The position numbers were made by a program, and so were the translations under genes. The notes under the pieces are model-generated. The model searched no databases. It was not told where the DNA came from and saw nothing but the letters and a program-made list of their open reading frames with translations. Positions 42,204-49,859 of a DNA stretch of 64,000 bases are shown here, piece after piece. Location: positions 1 through 64,000 of the forward strand of contig DATAUK010000005.1 of the NCBI GenBank assembly GCA_036268295.1. The letters run 5' to 3'. This DNA comes from DATAUK01 sp036268295. GTDB taxonomy: Bacteria > Actinomycetota > Actinomycetes > JAFAQI01. Position 1 is the first letter of the stretch; every line of letters begins with the position of its first letter.

Positions 42204-43286
42204 GTGGCACCCAACCTTCATCTCGCGCACGTCTCCGACGTGCTGTTGACGTGGGCGGTGTTCTGTTACGCCTTCGCGATGCTGGGCTACGCAGCGGAGT
42301 TCGCCGGCACCCGCCGGGCGGCGCGAGCAATCGAGAACGGCGAGCGCCGCAACGGGGCGCTCTACAGCCGCCGGCTCGGACAGGCCGCGGTGGCACTGAC
42401 GTTCATCGGCTGGGCGATCGAGGTCGGGTCGGTCACGACCCGAGGTCTCGCGGTGCATCGGGTGCCGTGGGGAAACATGTACGAGTTCTCGTGCATGGTG
42501 ACCCTGGTCGCGGTGACGATCTACCTGACGCTGTTGCTGAGCCAGCCGCTGAAGCGGATCGGCGCGTTCCTGACGCTGCGCCCCTCCCGGCACACGATGT
42601 CCTGGCGGTCGCGCGAGTCGGTCCGCTACCTCGGCGCGTTCCTGATGGCACCGGTCGTGCTCTACATCGGGATCGCCGCGACCGTGCTGTACGCCGCGCC
42701 CGGCCCGCTGGTGCCGGCGCTGGACTCCTATTGGATCAAGATTCACGTCGTCGCTGCGATCACCGCGACCGGCGCTTTCATGGTCTCCGGCGTGGTGACG
42801 CTGCTCTACCTGCTCAAGGAGCGCTACGAGCGCGGCCTGCCGCCACTGCACATGGTCATCGCCCGCCGGCTGCGCTCGCCGCGACACCCGGAGCAGTTCA
42901 GCTTCGGTCCTGGCACCGCAGCCGCCGCCGAGATGAACGCCGCGAGCAGCGGACTGATGCAGTCGTTGCCCTCGGCGGAGTCACTCGATCGGCTGGCCTA
43001 CCGCGTCATCACCTTCGCGTTCCCGGTCTGGACCTTCGCGATCATCGCCGGCGCGATCTGGGCCGAGACGGCCTGGAGTCGTTACTGGGGCTGGGATCCC
43101 AAGGAGACTTGGTCGTTCATCACCTGGCTCGGCTACGCGGCGTACCTTCACGCACGCGCCACCGCCGGCTGGCGTGGCCGCCGTGCGGCGATGCTGTCGC
43201 TCATCGCGTTCGGGTCGCTGATGATCGACTACTACGTCGTCAACACCGTCATCACCGGCCTGCACTCCTACGCCGGCATCTCCTAG
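42204..43286 (+). CDS. ccsB: Cytochrome c biogenesis protein CcsB (CcsA family)
   Basis: This 360-residue membrane protein holds the haem-handling WWD-type motif WGWDPKETWSFITWLGYAAYLHAR near the C-terminus, along with His residues on flanking helices (VHRVPWGNMYEF, KIHVVAAITA). It forms the haem export and ligation unit with ResB. The GTG start at 42204 follows GAAAGGGA; a longer upstream frame lies inside resB. A very long palindrome follows the stop. Confidence 0.94.
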   Translation: MAPNLHLAHVSDVLLTWAVFCYAFAMLGYAAEFAGTRRAARAIENGERRNGALYSRRLGQAAVALTFIGWAIEVGSVTTRGLAVHRVPWGNMYEFSCMVTLVAVTIYLTLLLSQPLKRIGAFLTLRPSRHTMSWRSRESVRYLGAFLMAPVVLYIGIAATVLYAAPGPLVPALDSYWIKIHVVAAITATGAFMVSGVVTLLYLLKERYERGLPPLHMVIARRLRSPRHPEQFSFGPGTAAAAEMNAASSGLMQSLPSAESLDRLAYRVITFAFPVWTFAIIAGAIWAETAWSRYWGWDPKETWSFITWLGYAAYLHARATAGWRGRRAAMLSLIAFGSLMIDYYVVNTVITGLHSYAGIS

Positions 43287-43291
43287 CGTTT

Positions 43292-43355
43292 CGCCAAACT
43301 TGCGCGTATCAACCGTTTGGGCCCCCCGAAACGGTTGATACGCGCAAGTTTGGCG
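43292..43355. terminator. Perfect 27-bp inverted repeat between ccsB and bldC
   Basis: Arms 43292-43318 and 43329-43355 are perfectly complementary over 27 bp around a 10-base loop (GGGCCCCCCG). The inner part of the left arm, AACTTGCGCGTATCAACCG, recurs with one change at 63535-63553. It lies between two convergent genes and probably ends both transcripts, although its length and recurrence suggest a dispersed repeat element. Confidence 0.75.
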
Positions 43356-43361
43356 TGACTG

Positions 43362-43622
43362 TCAGGTGTGGTTGGCCGGGTGGTCGTCGGCGGACTGGCG
43401 CGGCGCCGGTGCCGGAGAGGTCGCCGGTGACGCAGCCGGCTTCGAGCCGTCCTGACGGAGCAGCTCGCGGATCTCCGACTCGCGGAACCGTCGGTGGCCG
43501 CCGGGGGTACGGATGCTGTTGATGCGGCCGGCGGCCGCCCATCGGGTGACCGTCTTCGGGTCCACCCGGAACAGGCTCGCAACCTCCCCAGGGGTCAGTA
43601 GACGATCCCGGGACTCCACCAC
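43362..43622 (-). CDS. bldC: Developmental transcriptional regulator BldC
   Basis: The 86-residue protein has the MerR-like BldC domain: LLTPGEVASLFRVDPKTVTRWAAAGRINSIRTPGGHRRFRESEI, very close to Streptomyces BldC, plus a Pro/Ala/Ser-rich tail. In Streptomyces BldC binds direct repeats cooperatively and holds back entry into development. I chose GTG 43622, six bases after AGGGGG; GTG 43619 is equally possible. The gene is between ccsB and a DUF4229 gene. Confidence 0.9.
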   Translation of the reverse strand: MVESRDRLLTPGEVASLFRVDPKTVTRWAAAGRINSIRTPGGHRRFRESEIRELLRQDGSKPAASPATSPAPAPRQSADDHPANHT

Positions 43623-43640
43623 GACGAACCCCCTCAACTG

Positions 43641-43657
43641 TGCATCTGCACGATGCA
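43641..43657. promoter_or_regulatory. 17-bp palindrome in the bldC leader
   Basis: TGCATC-TGCAC-GATGCA (43641-43657) is a perfect inverted repeat about 20 bases upstream of the bldC start. It could be a repressor site or an mRNA hairpin close to the ribosome site. A TTGACC lies further upstream on the minus strand (43680-43685), but a matching -10 is not clear. Confidence 0.4.
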
Positions 43658-43765
43658 GACTCCCCAGTGTCGCCTTTCCAAGGTCAACTTGTCAGCCGTG
43701 GGGCGCAATTGGTTGCGAATCGCCCGGGTGGCCCAGCGTCGAAACCGGCCGTGCCGGGCACGTCG

Positions 43766-43778
43766 TACCCTTAAAAAT
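43766..43778 (+). promoter_or_regulatory. -10 box of leaderless DUF4229 gene
   Basis: TACCCT (43766-43771) is followed by TAAAAAT and then the GTG at 43779. There is no ribosome-binding site, and the frame upstream has no homology, so a leaderless start is favoured. Confidence 0.5.
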
Positions 43779-44126
43779 GTGGCACCGGGCAGCGGCAACA
43801 CCAACCGAAGTCCCAGCCGAGCCTTCGCGACCTACAACCTGCTGCGGCTAGGTTTGCTTGCGGCGTGTCTCGGGATCGGCTGGCTTGCCGGAGTGCACAG
43901 CATCTGGCTGATCGTCGGGTCGCTGTTCGTCTCCGGGGTGCTCAGCTGGTTCCTGCTGCGCCGTCAGCGCGAGGCGATGGGCGCGGCCGTCGAGCAGACC
44001 GTGGAGCGATCGCGGGTGCGGTTCGCGGCGCGCGCCGCCAGCGAGGACTCGTACGTCGACGCGCTCGAAACCCAGCAAACCGGGGCTGAGCCCGGAAGCG
44101 TGTCCGGCGACCAGCCAGCCTCGTGA
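43779..44126 (+). CDS. DUF4229 membrane protein
   Basis: The 115-residue protein has two close hydrophobic helices (LLRLGLLAACLGIGWLAGV and LIVGSLFVSGVLSWFLL) and a basic RRQRE segment, then an Ala/Glu-rich cytoplasmic tail (VEQTVERSRVRFAARAASEDSYVDALE). This fits the actinobacterial DUF4229 family, of unknown function. It overlaps the receiver-domain gene by GTGA. Confidence 0.8.
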   Translation: MAPGSGNTNRSPSRAFATYNLLRLGLLAACLGIGWLAGVHSIWLIVGSLFVSGVLSWFLLRRQREAMGAAVEQTVERSRVRFAARAASEDSYVDALETQQTGAEPGSVSGDQPAS

Positions 44127-44521
44127 CCAGGCCGAGTGCCCCACGCGATCGCGTGCTCGTGGTCGACGACGCGGCGAATCTTCGCGAGCTGCTGACCCTG
44201 CTGATCGACACCGAGGACGACTTCGAGGTCATCGGCACGGCATGTGATGGCGCTCAGGCGCTCGCGGTGGCCGAAACCCTGCGACCGGACATCGTGCTGC
44301 TCGATCTCGCGATGCCGGTCATGGACGGGATGCAGGCGTTGCCGCGGATTCGCGCACTGTTGCCGGCGGCGATGATCGTGATCTTCTCCGGGTTCGAGCA
44401 GTCGTCACTGATCGATGAGGCATTGGCCGCGGGTGCCGATGCTTACCTGGAGAAAGGCGCCAGCGTCATGCAGCTGGTCGATCTGCTGCGCGAGCGGCGC
44501 GGGCGCGCGCCTCGGCCGTAG
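44123..44521 (+). CDS. Single-domain response regulator
   Basis: The 132-residue protein is one receiver domain: RVLVVDDAANLRELLT, the phospho-acceptor Asp61 in VLLDLAMPVMDG, VIFSGFE for the switch Thr/Ser, and YLEKGAS with the conserved Lys. It has no output domain and no kinase beside it. It resembles the N-terminal half of NarL-type regulators, so it may act by protein contact like CheY or Spo0F. It could be linked to the distant cheB-cheR-cheW operon, but nothing shows this. Confidence 0.88.
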   Translation: MTRPSAPRDRVLVVDDAANLRELLTLLIDTEDDFEVIGTACDGAQALAVAETLRPDIVLLDLAMPVMDGMQALPRIRALLPAAMIVIFSGFEQSSLIDEALAAGADAYLEKGASVMQLVDLLRERRGRAPRP

Positions 44522-44535
44522 GCGAGGATGGAGGC

Positions 44536-45225
44536 ATGGCGCGCGCACATCTCGACCGCAAGCCGGGCGAAGTCGCGAAGATGTTCGACGCGGTCGCAGA
44601 TCGCTACGACCGGATGAACGCGGTCATGACCCTCGGCCAGGAGCGTCGCTGGCGAGGTGTCGTCGCTCGGGCGCTCGGCGTCCAGGCAGGCGACCGGGTC
44701 CTCGATCTCGCTGCCGGCACCGGTGCGAGCTCGGTCCCGATTGCGGCGATGGGCGCGCGCGCCGTCGCCTGCGACTTCTCCCTCGGCATGCTCTCGGTCG
44801 GGCACAGCCGCCATCCGCAGCTGGAGTTCATCGCCGGTGATGCGCTCAACCTGCCGTTTCGCGACGGCGGATTCGACGCGGTGACAATCTCCTTCGGGTT
44901 GCGCAACGTCGCCGACGTCGCGCAGGCGCTCGATGAGATGGCGCGGGTGACCCGGCCGGGGGGTCGACTGGTCGTGCTGGAGACGAGTGCGCCACTGCGC
45001 CAACCGCTTCGCGCCGGCCATGACGTGTACGTCGACCACGTGTTGCCGCGCCTCGCCCGGCTGGTGGCGAGCAACGGCGAGGCCTACGAATACCTCGCCG
45101 AGTCGGTTGGTGAATGGCCGGCGCCCGGCGTTCTCGCCGAGCGGATCGCGGCGGCTGGCTGGTCAGCGGTGTCGTGGAAACAGCTGTTGCTCGGCGCCGT
45201 CGCGATGCATACCGCGACTCGCTGA
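44536..45225 (+). CDS. menG: Demethylmenaquinone methyltransferase
   Basis: MenG/UbiE methylates demethylmenaquinone, the last ring step of menaquinone synthesis. The 229-residue protein shows KMFDAVADRYDRMNAVMTLGQ, VLDLAAGTGASSVPIA, DALNLPFRDGGFDAVTISFGLRNV, and EMARVTRPGGRLVVLE, all UbiE signatures. Its stop lies about 140 bases before a reductase of isoprenoid side chains, which places two menaquinone steps side by side just before nuo. Confidence 0.92.
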   Translation: MARAHLDRKPGEVAKMFDAVADRYDRMNAVMTLGQERRWRGVVARALGVQAGDRVLDLAAGTGASSVPIAAMGARAVACDFSLGMLSVGHSRHPQLEFIAGDALNLPFRDGGFDAVTISFGLRNVADVAQALDEMARVTRPGGRLVVLETSAPLRQPLRAGHDVYVDHVLPRLARLVASNGEAYEYLAESVGEWPAPGVLAERIAAAGWSAVSWKQLLLGAVAMHTATR

Positions 45226-45321
45226 AGCGTCAAGTCAAAAAGGGGTGGCAGCCGCTGCCGCCCGGGGCCCTGGTCATAGCGGCCATTGCTTTGCCTCTGA
45301 GAACGCCAAATTCACACTCGA

Positions 45322-45356
45322 TAGAATTGTCGCGACCATATGTGAACGCTTTCACG
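45322..45356 (+). promoter_or_regulatory. Promoter with candidate Rex operator before the reductase-nuo block
   Basis: TGTGAACGCTTTCACG (45341-45356) matches the Streptomyces Rex site TGTGAACGCGTTCACA at 14 of 16 positions. A TAGAAT box lies at 45322-45327, so the operator would cover the first transcribed bases and act as a roadblock. The -35 box is weak. In Streptomyces Rex represses nuo, which supports this reading. Confidence 0.65.
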
Positions 45357-45367
45357 AGTCGGAGATC

Positions 45368-46636
45368 ATGACCCCCGCAACAGTCGAGTACGACGCGGAC
45401 GTCGTCGTCGTCGGCGCCGGCCCGGGTGGCTCGACCGCGGCGCACTGGCTCGCTCAAGCCGGGCTCGATGTCATCGTGCTGGAGAAGTCGGAGTTCCCGC
45501 GCGAGAAGGTCTGCGGCGACGGGCTCACCCCGCGTGCGGTCAAGCAGCTGATCGCGATGGGCATCGACACCAGCCCGGCCAATGGCTGGATCGCCAACCA
45601 TGGCCTGCGGATCCTCGGTGGCGGGATGCGACTGGAGATCCCGTGGCCGGACCTTGCCAGCTATCCGTCGTACGGACTGGTCCGGCCGCGGCAGGACTTC
45701 GATGAGGTGCTCGCCCGGGCCGCGCAGAAGTCCGGCGCACAGCTGCATGAGCTGACGACCGTCGTCGCCCCGGTCCGCAACGAGCGCACCGGCCGGCTCG
45801 AGGGCGTCACCACGAAGGACGGTCGCACCGTGCGGGCGCCGATCACCCTCGTTGCCGACGGCAACAGCTCGCGGTTCTCCCTTGCGCTGGACCGCCAGCG
45901 CCGCGAGGACCGGCCGATGGGCGTCGCCTACCGCCGCTACTTCAACAGCCCGCGCCACGACGACGATTGGCTCGAGTCTTGGCTCGAGCTCTGGGACGGC
46001 AAGCCGGGCGAGGGCCGGCTGCTGCCGGGCTACGGCTGGGTGTTCGGCGTCGGTGACGGCACGAGCAACGTCGGTCTCGGCATCCTCAACACCTCGGACG
46101 CCTTCGGCAAGACCGACTACCGCGCGATGCTCGACAGCTGGCTCGCCTCGCTTCCGGTCGAGTGGGGCTTCGTCGAGGAGAACGCAACCGGACCGACGCG
46201 CGGCGCGGCGCTGCCGATGGGCTTCAACCGCAAGCCGCATTACGCCGACGGCGCGTTGCTCGTCGGCGATGCCGGCGGGATGGTCAACCCGATGAACGGT
46301 GAGGGCATCGCCTACGCCATGGAGTCCGGCCGGCTCGCCGCCGAGATCGTCGCTCAGGCGCTGGCTGAGCCCGCCGGCGCCCGACGTGAGCGCGTCCTCG
46401 AGGGCTATCCCAAGGTGCTGAGCGACACCTACGGCGGCTACTACACGATCGGCCGGGTCTTCGTGAAGGCGATCGGTCACCCCTCGGTGATGAAGCTCTG
46501 CACCCGCCACGGCCTGCCTCACCCAGCGCTGATGAGGTTCTGCCTGAAGCTGCTCGCCAACCTCGCCGAGCCGCAGGGCGGCGATGCGATGGACCGCATC
46601 ATCAGCGGACTCAACCGGCTGACCCCGGCCGCCTGA
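45368..46636 (+). CDS. Geranylgeranyl reductase family flavoprotein (MenJ-like)
   Basis: The 422-residue protein has an FAD site VVVVGAGPGGSTAAHWLAQAG, the family motif EFPREKVCGDGLTPRAV and the second flavin motif LLVGDAGGMVNPMNGEGIAYAME. In mycobacteria the relative MenJ (Rv0561c) saturates one bond of the menaquinone tail. Its place between menG and nuo favours menaquinone over chlorophyll or archaeal lipids. The ATG at 45368 is close behind GGAG. A much longer upstream frame is a shadow of menG. Confidence 0.88.
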   Translation: MTPATVEYDADVVVVGAGPGGSTAAHWLAQAGLDVIVLEKSEFPREKVCGDGLTPRAVKQLIAMGIDTSPANGWIANHGLRILGGGMRLEIPWPDLASYPSYGLVRPRQDFDEVLARAAQKSGAQLHELTTVVAPVRNERTGRLEGVTTKDGRTVRAPITLVADGNSSRFSLALDRQRREDRPMGVAYRRYFNSPRHDDDWLESWLELWDGKPGEGRLLPGYGWVFGVGDGTSNVGLGILNTSDAFGKTDYRAMLDSWLASLPVEWGFVEENATGPTRGAALPMGFNRKPHYADGALLVGDAGGMVNPMNGEGIAYAMESGRLAAEIVAQALAEPAGARRERVLEGYPKVLSDTYGGYYTIGRVFVKAIGHPSVMKLCTRHGLPHPALMRFCLKLLANLAEPQGGDAMDRIISGLNRLTPAA

Positions 46637-46663
46637 CTCGCCTCCGGAGGCGGCACCTAGACT
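46634..46663 (+). promoter_or_regulatory. Possible nuo promoter containing a palindrome
   Basis: TGACTC (46634-46639) and TAGACT (46658-46663) are spaced 18 bases. The spacer and the end of the -35 box contain CGCCTCCGGAGGCG (46639-46652), a perfect 14-bp palindrome that might be an operator or the end of the reductase transcript. A leader of about 45 bases precedes nuoA. Confidence 0.4.
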
Positions 46664-46714
46664 TTCCACGGCTTTAACACCCGGTGGCTACGACGACAGC
46701 GAAGGAGCGCGGAG

Positions 46715-47065
46715 ATGGTCCCGATCTTGATCCTGGCGATCCTCGGCGGTGGCTTCGCGCTGTTCTCGGTCGTTGCCGGCTCGCTGTCCGGGCCGAAGCG
46801 GTTCAACCGGGCCAAGCTCGAGGCCTACGAGTGCGGCATCGAGCCGACGCCGCAGGCCTTCCGCGGCCACCGGCTTCCGGTGAAGTACTACCTCACCGCG
46901 ATGCTGTTCATCGTCTTCGACATCGAGATCGTGTTCGTCTATCCGTGGGCGGTCTACTTCAACCAGCTCGGGCTGTTCGGCCTGATCGAGATGGTGCTGT
47001 TCATCGCTGCGGTCTTCGTGGTCTACGCCTACGTCTGGCGACGGGGCGGGCTCGAGTGGGACTGA
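46715..47065 (+). CDS. nuoA: NADH-quinone oxidoreductase subunit A
   Basis: NuoA is a small membrane subunit of complex I. The 116-residue protein has three helices and the conserved loop YECGIEP, with the Cys on the quinone-side loop, followed by LPVKYYLTAMLFIVFDIEIVFVYPW. The start has GAAGGAG seven bases upstream. It opens a complete nuoA-N operon whose products oxidise NADH, reduce menaquinone and pump protons. Confidence 0.97.
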   Translation: MVPILILAILGGGFALFSVVAGSLSGPKRFNRAKLEAYECGIEPTPQAFRGHRLPVKYYLTAMLFIVFDIEIVFVYPWAVYFNQLGLFGLIEMVLFIAAVFVVYAYVWRRGGLEWD

Positions 47066-47071
47066 TCTGAG

Positions 47072-47680
47072 GTGGGTATCGAAGAGAAGATCCCTGACGG
47101 GATCCTGCTGACCACCGTTTCCAAGGTGCTGAACATCGCCCGGAAGAACTCGGTGTGGCCGGCGCAGTTCGGTCTTGCCTGTTGCGCCATCGAAATGATG
47201 GCGGTGGGCGGGCCTCGCTTCGACATCGCGCGGTTCGGCATGGAGCGGTTCAGTGCCTCGCCGCGGCAGGCCGACCTGATGATCGTCGCCGGCCGGGTTT
47301 CGCAGAAGATGGCGCCGGTCCTTCGCCAGATCTACGACCAGATGCCCGAGCCCAAGTGGGTGCTCGCGATGGGCGTCTGCGCGAGCAGCGGCGGGATGTT
47401 CAACAACTACGCGATCGTGCAGGGCGTCGACCACGTCGTGCCGGTCGACATGTATCTCCCGGGTTGTCCGCCGCGCCCCGAGATGCTGCTCGACGCGATC
47501 CTCAAGCTGCACGACAAGATCCGTACCGGCCCGATCAGCGGCAAGCCGAACTGGACCGAGATCGACGACGCGCCGTACGTCAAGCCGATCGAGCGCGACA
47601 CCCGCGCCTCAAAGGGCCTCGCCGAAGACGTCGAGATCATGCCGTACCTCACCGCACCGAATGCGGGAGGTGAGGCATGA
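47072..47680 (+). CDS. nuoB: NADH-quinone oxidoreductase subunit B
   Basis: NuoB carries cluster N2, which passes electrons to quinone. The 202-residue protein has FGLACCAIEMMA with the tandem Cys, MGVCASSGGMFNNYA and VDMYLPGCPPRPEMLLDAI, giving the four ligands. The GTG start lies six bases after the nuoA stop. The C-terminal tail after about residue 170 is charged and probably flexible. The stop overlaps nuoC. Confidence 0.97.
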   Translation: MGIEEKIPDGILLTTVSKVLNIARKNSVWPAQFGLACCAIEMMAVGGPRFDIARFGMERFSASPRQADLMIVAGRVSQKMAPVLRQIYDQMPEPKWVLAMGVCASSGGMFNNYAIVQGVDHVVPVDMYLPGCPPRPEMLLDAILKLHDKIRTGPISGKPNWTEIDDAPYVKPIERDTRASKGLAEDVEIMPYLTAPNAGGEA

Positions 47681-48438
47681 CCGAGCCGACCGGCCAAGGC
47701 GGCGAGCGCCACGCTGAGCCCACTGGTCGCGGCGGCAACCGCCACGCTGAGCCCACTGGTCGCGGCGGCAAGCGCCACGCTGAGCCCACTGGTCGCGGCG
47801 GCAAGCGCCACGACATGTTCGGCGCGAGCGGGTTCGGTGACACCTCCGGTTTCGGTGGTCTCGTCGTCCGCGAGCCGCAGCTGGTGTCGAGCCCGAAGCC
47901 GTACGGCGAATGGTTCGACGATGCGACCGGTGCCCTCGAGGAGGCCTACCCGGGCTTTGCCGACGGGATCGAACGAGTCGTTGTGCATCGCGGCGAGCTG
48001 ACGATCTATGTGAAGCGTGAGGCGCTGATCGAGCTGGTCACGCTGCTCCGTGACGACCCGCGGCTGCGCTTCGAGATGTGCGCAAGCGTGTCGGGCGTGG
48101 ACTATCCCGCCGATCCTTCCGGCCGCCGGCTGCACGCGGTCTACCACCTGCTGTCGATGACGTTCCGTCGCCGGCTTCGCCTCGAGGTATCGGTGACGGC
48201 GGAGGACCCGCACGTCCCGAGCGTCACCGAGGTCTATCCGACCGCCAACTGGCAGGAGCGGGAGACCTGGGACTTCTTCGGCATCCGCTTCGACGGGCAC
48301 CCCGGGCTGACCCGGATCGAGATGCCCGACGACTGGCCCGGCCACCCGCAGCGCAAGGACTACCCGCTTGGCGGCATCCCGGTCGAATACAAGGGCGCGA
48401 TGGTGCCGCCGCCCGACGAGCGGCGGTCCTACGCATGA
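47677..48438 (+). CDS. nuoC: NADH-quinone oxidoreductase subunit C with a repeat-expanded N-terminus
   Basis: The core (from about residue 45) is normal NuoC: MFGASGFGDTSGFGGLV, then LRFEMCASVSGVDYP, RLRLEVSV, and the signature ERETWDFFGIRFDGHPGLTRI ending PLGGIPVEYKGA. The first 45 residues instead hold four tandem copies of an 11-residue unit, HAEPTGRGGKR, absent from other NuoC proteins I know. The repeats are basic and Gly-rich and would extend from the peripheral arm into the cytosol. The start overlaps nuoB by ATGA. Confidence 0.95.
   Translation: MTEPTGQGGERHAEPTGRGGNRHAEPTGRGGKRHAEPTGRGGKRHDMFGASGFGDTSGFGGLVVREPQLVSSPKPYGEWFDDATGALEEAYPGFADGIERVVVHRGELTIYVKREALIELVTLLRDDPRLRFEMCASVSGVDYPADPSGRRLHAVYHLLSMTFRRRLRLEVSVTAEDPHVPSVTEVYPTANWQERETWDFFGIRFDGHPGLTRIEMPDDWPGHPQRKDYPLGGIPVEYKGAMVPPPDERRSYA
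47683..47814 (+). repeat. Four 33-bp tandem repeats in the 5' end of nuoC
   Basis: Units start at 47683, 47716, 47749 and 47782. Units 3 and 4 differ only at their last codon, unit 2 has one further change, and unit 1 is more divergent. Each begins GAGCC and encodes EPTGRGGKRHA-like residues. The near-identity of units 2-4 points to recent slippage-type expansion. Confidence 0.92.
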
Positions 48439-49859
48439 CGACGCCAGAGACCCACGCGACACAGCCCAGCGGGACCACCGAGGCCTCGGCCAACGAGTCG
48501 GCGGCCGACGAGAGCTACACCAGCTATTACGCCGAGAGCGACCCGTACGGCGGCGCCGAGCCCGAGGGCGAAGGCCGGGTGTTCACCGTCGGTGGCGGCG
48601 GTGACTGGGACGATGTCGTCGACGCGATCGATCCGAGTGAGAACGAGCGGATCGTCGTCAACATGGGGCCGCAGCACCCATCGACGCACGGGGTGCTCCG
48701 GCTGGTCCTGGAGCTCGAGGGCGAGACCGTGATGCAGACCCGGCCGGTGATCGGCTATCTGCATACCGGCATCGAGAAGAACATGGAGTTCCGCAACTGG
48801 ACCCAGGGCGTGACGTTCATCACCCGCGCCGACTACCTGGCGCCGATGTTCAACGAGGCGACGTACTGTCTCGGGGTCGAGCGGTTGCTCGACATCGAGG
48901 ACCAGATCCCGGAGCGGGTGAAGGTGCTGCGGGTGCTCGTGCTGGAGCTGCAGCGGATCTCCTCGCACCTGGTGTGGCTCGGCACCGGTGGCCTCGAGCT
49001 CGGAGCGCTGACCGCCATGTTGCTCGCGTTCCGCGAGCGCGAGGACATCAGCCGGATCTTCGAGATGATCACCGGCCTGCGGATGAACCATGCCTACATC
49101 CGGCCCGGCGGCGTCGCGCAGGACATTCCGCCCGGCGCGGTCGATGCGATCCGCGAGTTCGTGCCGGAGATGCGCCGCCGGATCGACGAGTACGAAGACC
49201 TGCTCTCAGCCAACCCGATCTGGATCGCGCGGACCAAGGGCGTTGGCTACCTCGACACCGAGGCCTGCATGCAGCTCGGCGTGACCGGTCCGATGTTGCG
49301 CGCGTCCGGGCTGGCTTGGGACCTGCGCAAGGAGATGCCGGTTCTCGGATACGAGACCTACGACTTCGATGTCGTCACCGAGACCGAGGGTGACTGCTAC
49401 GCGAGATATCTGGTGCGGATCAACGAGATGCGACAGTCGCTGCGGATCATCAGCCAGGCGCTCGACCGACTGCGCCCCGGCCCGACGATGGTCGCCGACA
49501 AGAAGATTGCGTGGCCGGCGCAGCTCGCGCTCGGCGCCGACGGTCTCGGCAACTCCCTCGACCACATCCGCACCATCATGGGGACCTCGATGGAGGCGCT
49601 GATCCATCACTTCAAGCTTGTCACCGAGGGCTTCCGGGTGCCGGCCGGACAGGCATACGTTCCGATCGAGTCGCCGCGCGGCGAGCTCGGTGCTCACGTC
49701 GTTTCCGACGGCGGCACCAGGCCCTACCGGGTGCATGTGCGCGACCCAAGCTTTGTCAATCTGCAGTCCGTGCCGGCGCTCACCGAGGGCGGCATGATCT
49801 CTGACGTCGTTGCCAGCGTTGCCAGCGTCGACCCCGTCATGGGTGGGGTGGACCGATAG
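48435..49859 (+). CDS. nuoD: NADH-quinone oxidoreductase subunit D
   Basis: NuoD forms the quinone pocket with NuoB. The 474-residue protein has a acidic N-terminal extension of about 70 residues, then the core: VVNMGPQHPSTHGVLRLVLELEGE, GYLHTGIEKNMEFRNWTQG, RISSHLVWLGTGGLELGA, RPGGVAQDIPPG, and the end DVVASVASVDPVMGGVDR. The HPSTHG loop with its His is present. The start overlaps nuoC (ATGA), and the stop overlaps nuoE. Confidence 0.97.
   Translation: MTTPETHATQPSGTTEASANESAADESYTSYYAESDPYGGAEPEGEGRVFTVGGGGDWDDVVDAIDPSENERIVVNMGPQHPSTHGVLRLVLELEGETVMQTRPVIGYLHTGIEKNMEFRNWTQGVTFITRADYLAPMFNEATYCLGVERLLDIEDQIPERVKVLRVLVLELQRISSHLVWLGTGGLELGALTAMLLAFREREDISRIFEMITGLRMNHAYIRPGGVAQDIPPGAVDAIREFVPEMRRRIDEYEDLLSANPIWIARTKGVGYLDTEACMQLGVTGPMLRASGLAWDLRKEMPVLGYETYDFDVVTETEGDCYARYLVRINEMRQSLRIISQALDRLRPGPTMVADKKIAWPAQLALGADGLGNSLDHIRTIMGTSMEALIHHFKLVTEGFRVPAGQAYVPIESPRGELGAHVVSDGGTRPYRVHVRDPSFVNLQSVPALTEGGMISDVVASVASVDPVMGGVDR

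Noticed and set aside
43292..43355. The 27-bp palindrome as the end of a transposon
   Set aside because: There is no transposase, no enclosed DNA and no visible target duplication; it is better explained as a palindromic element or terminator.
44987..45367. In-frame extension of the geranylgeranyl reductase into menG
   Set aside because: The extension is menG read in another frame; the FAD motif begins just after ATG 45368, and the candidate Rex operator lies in between.
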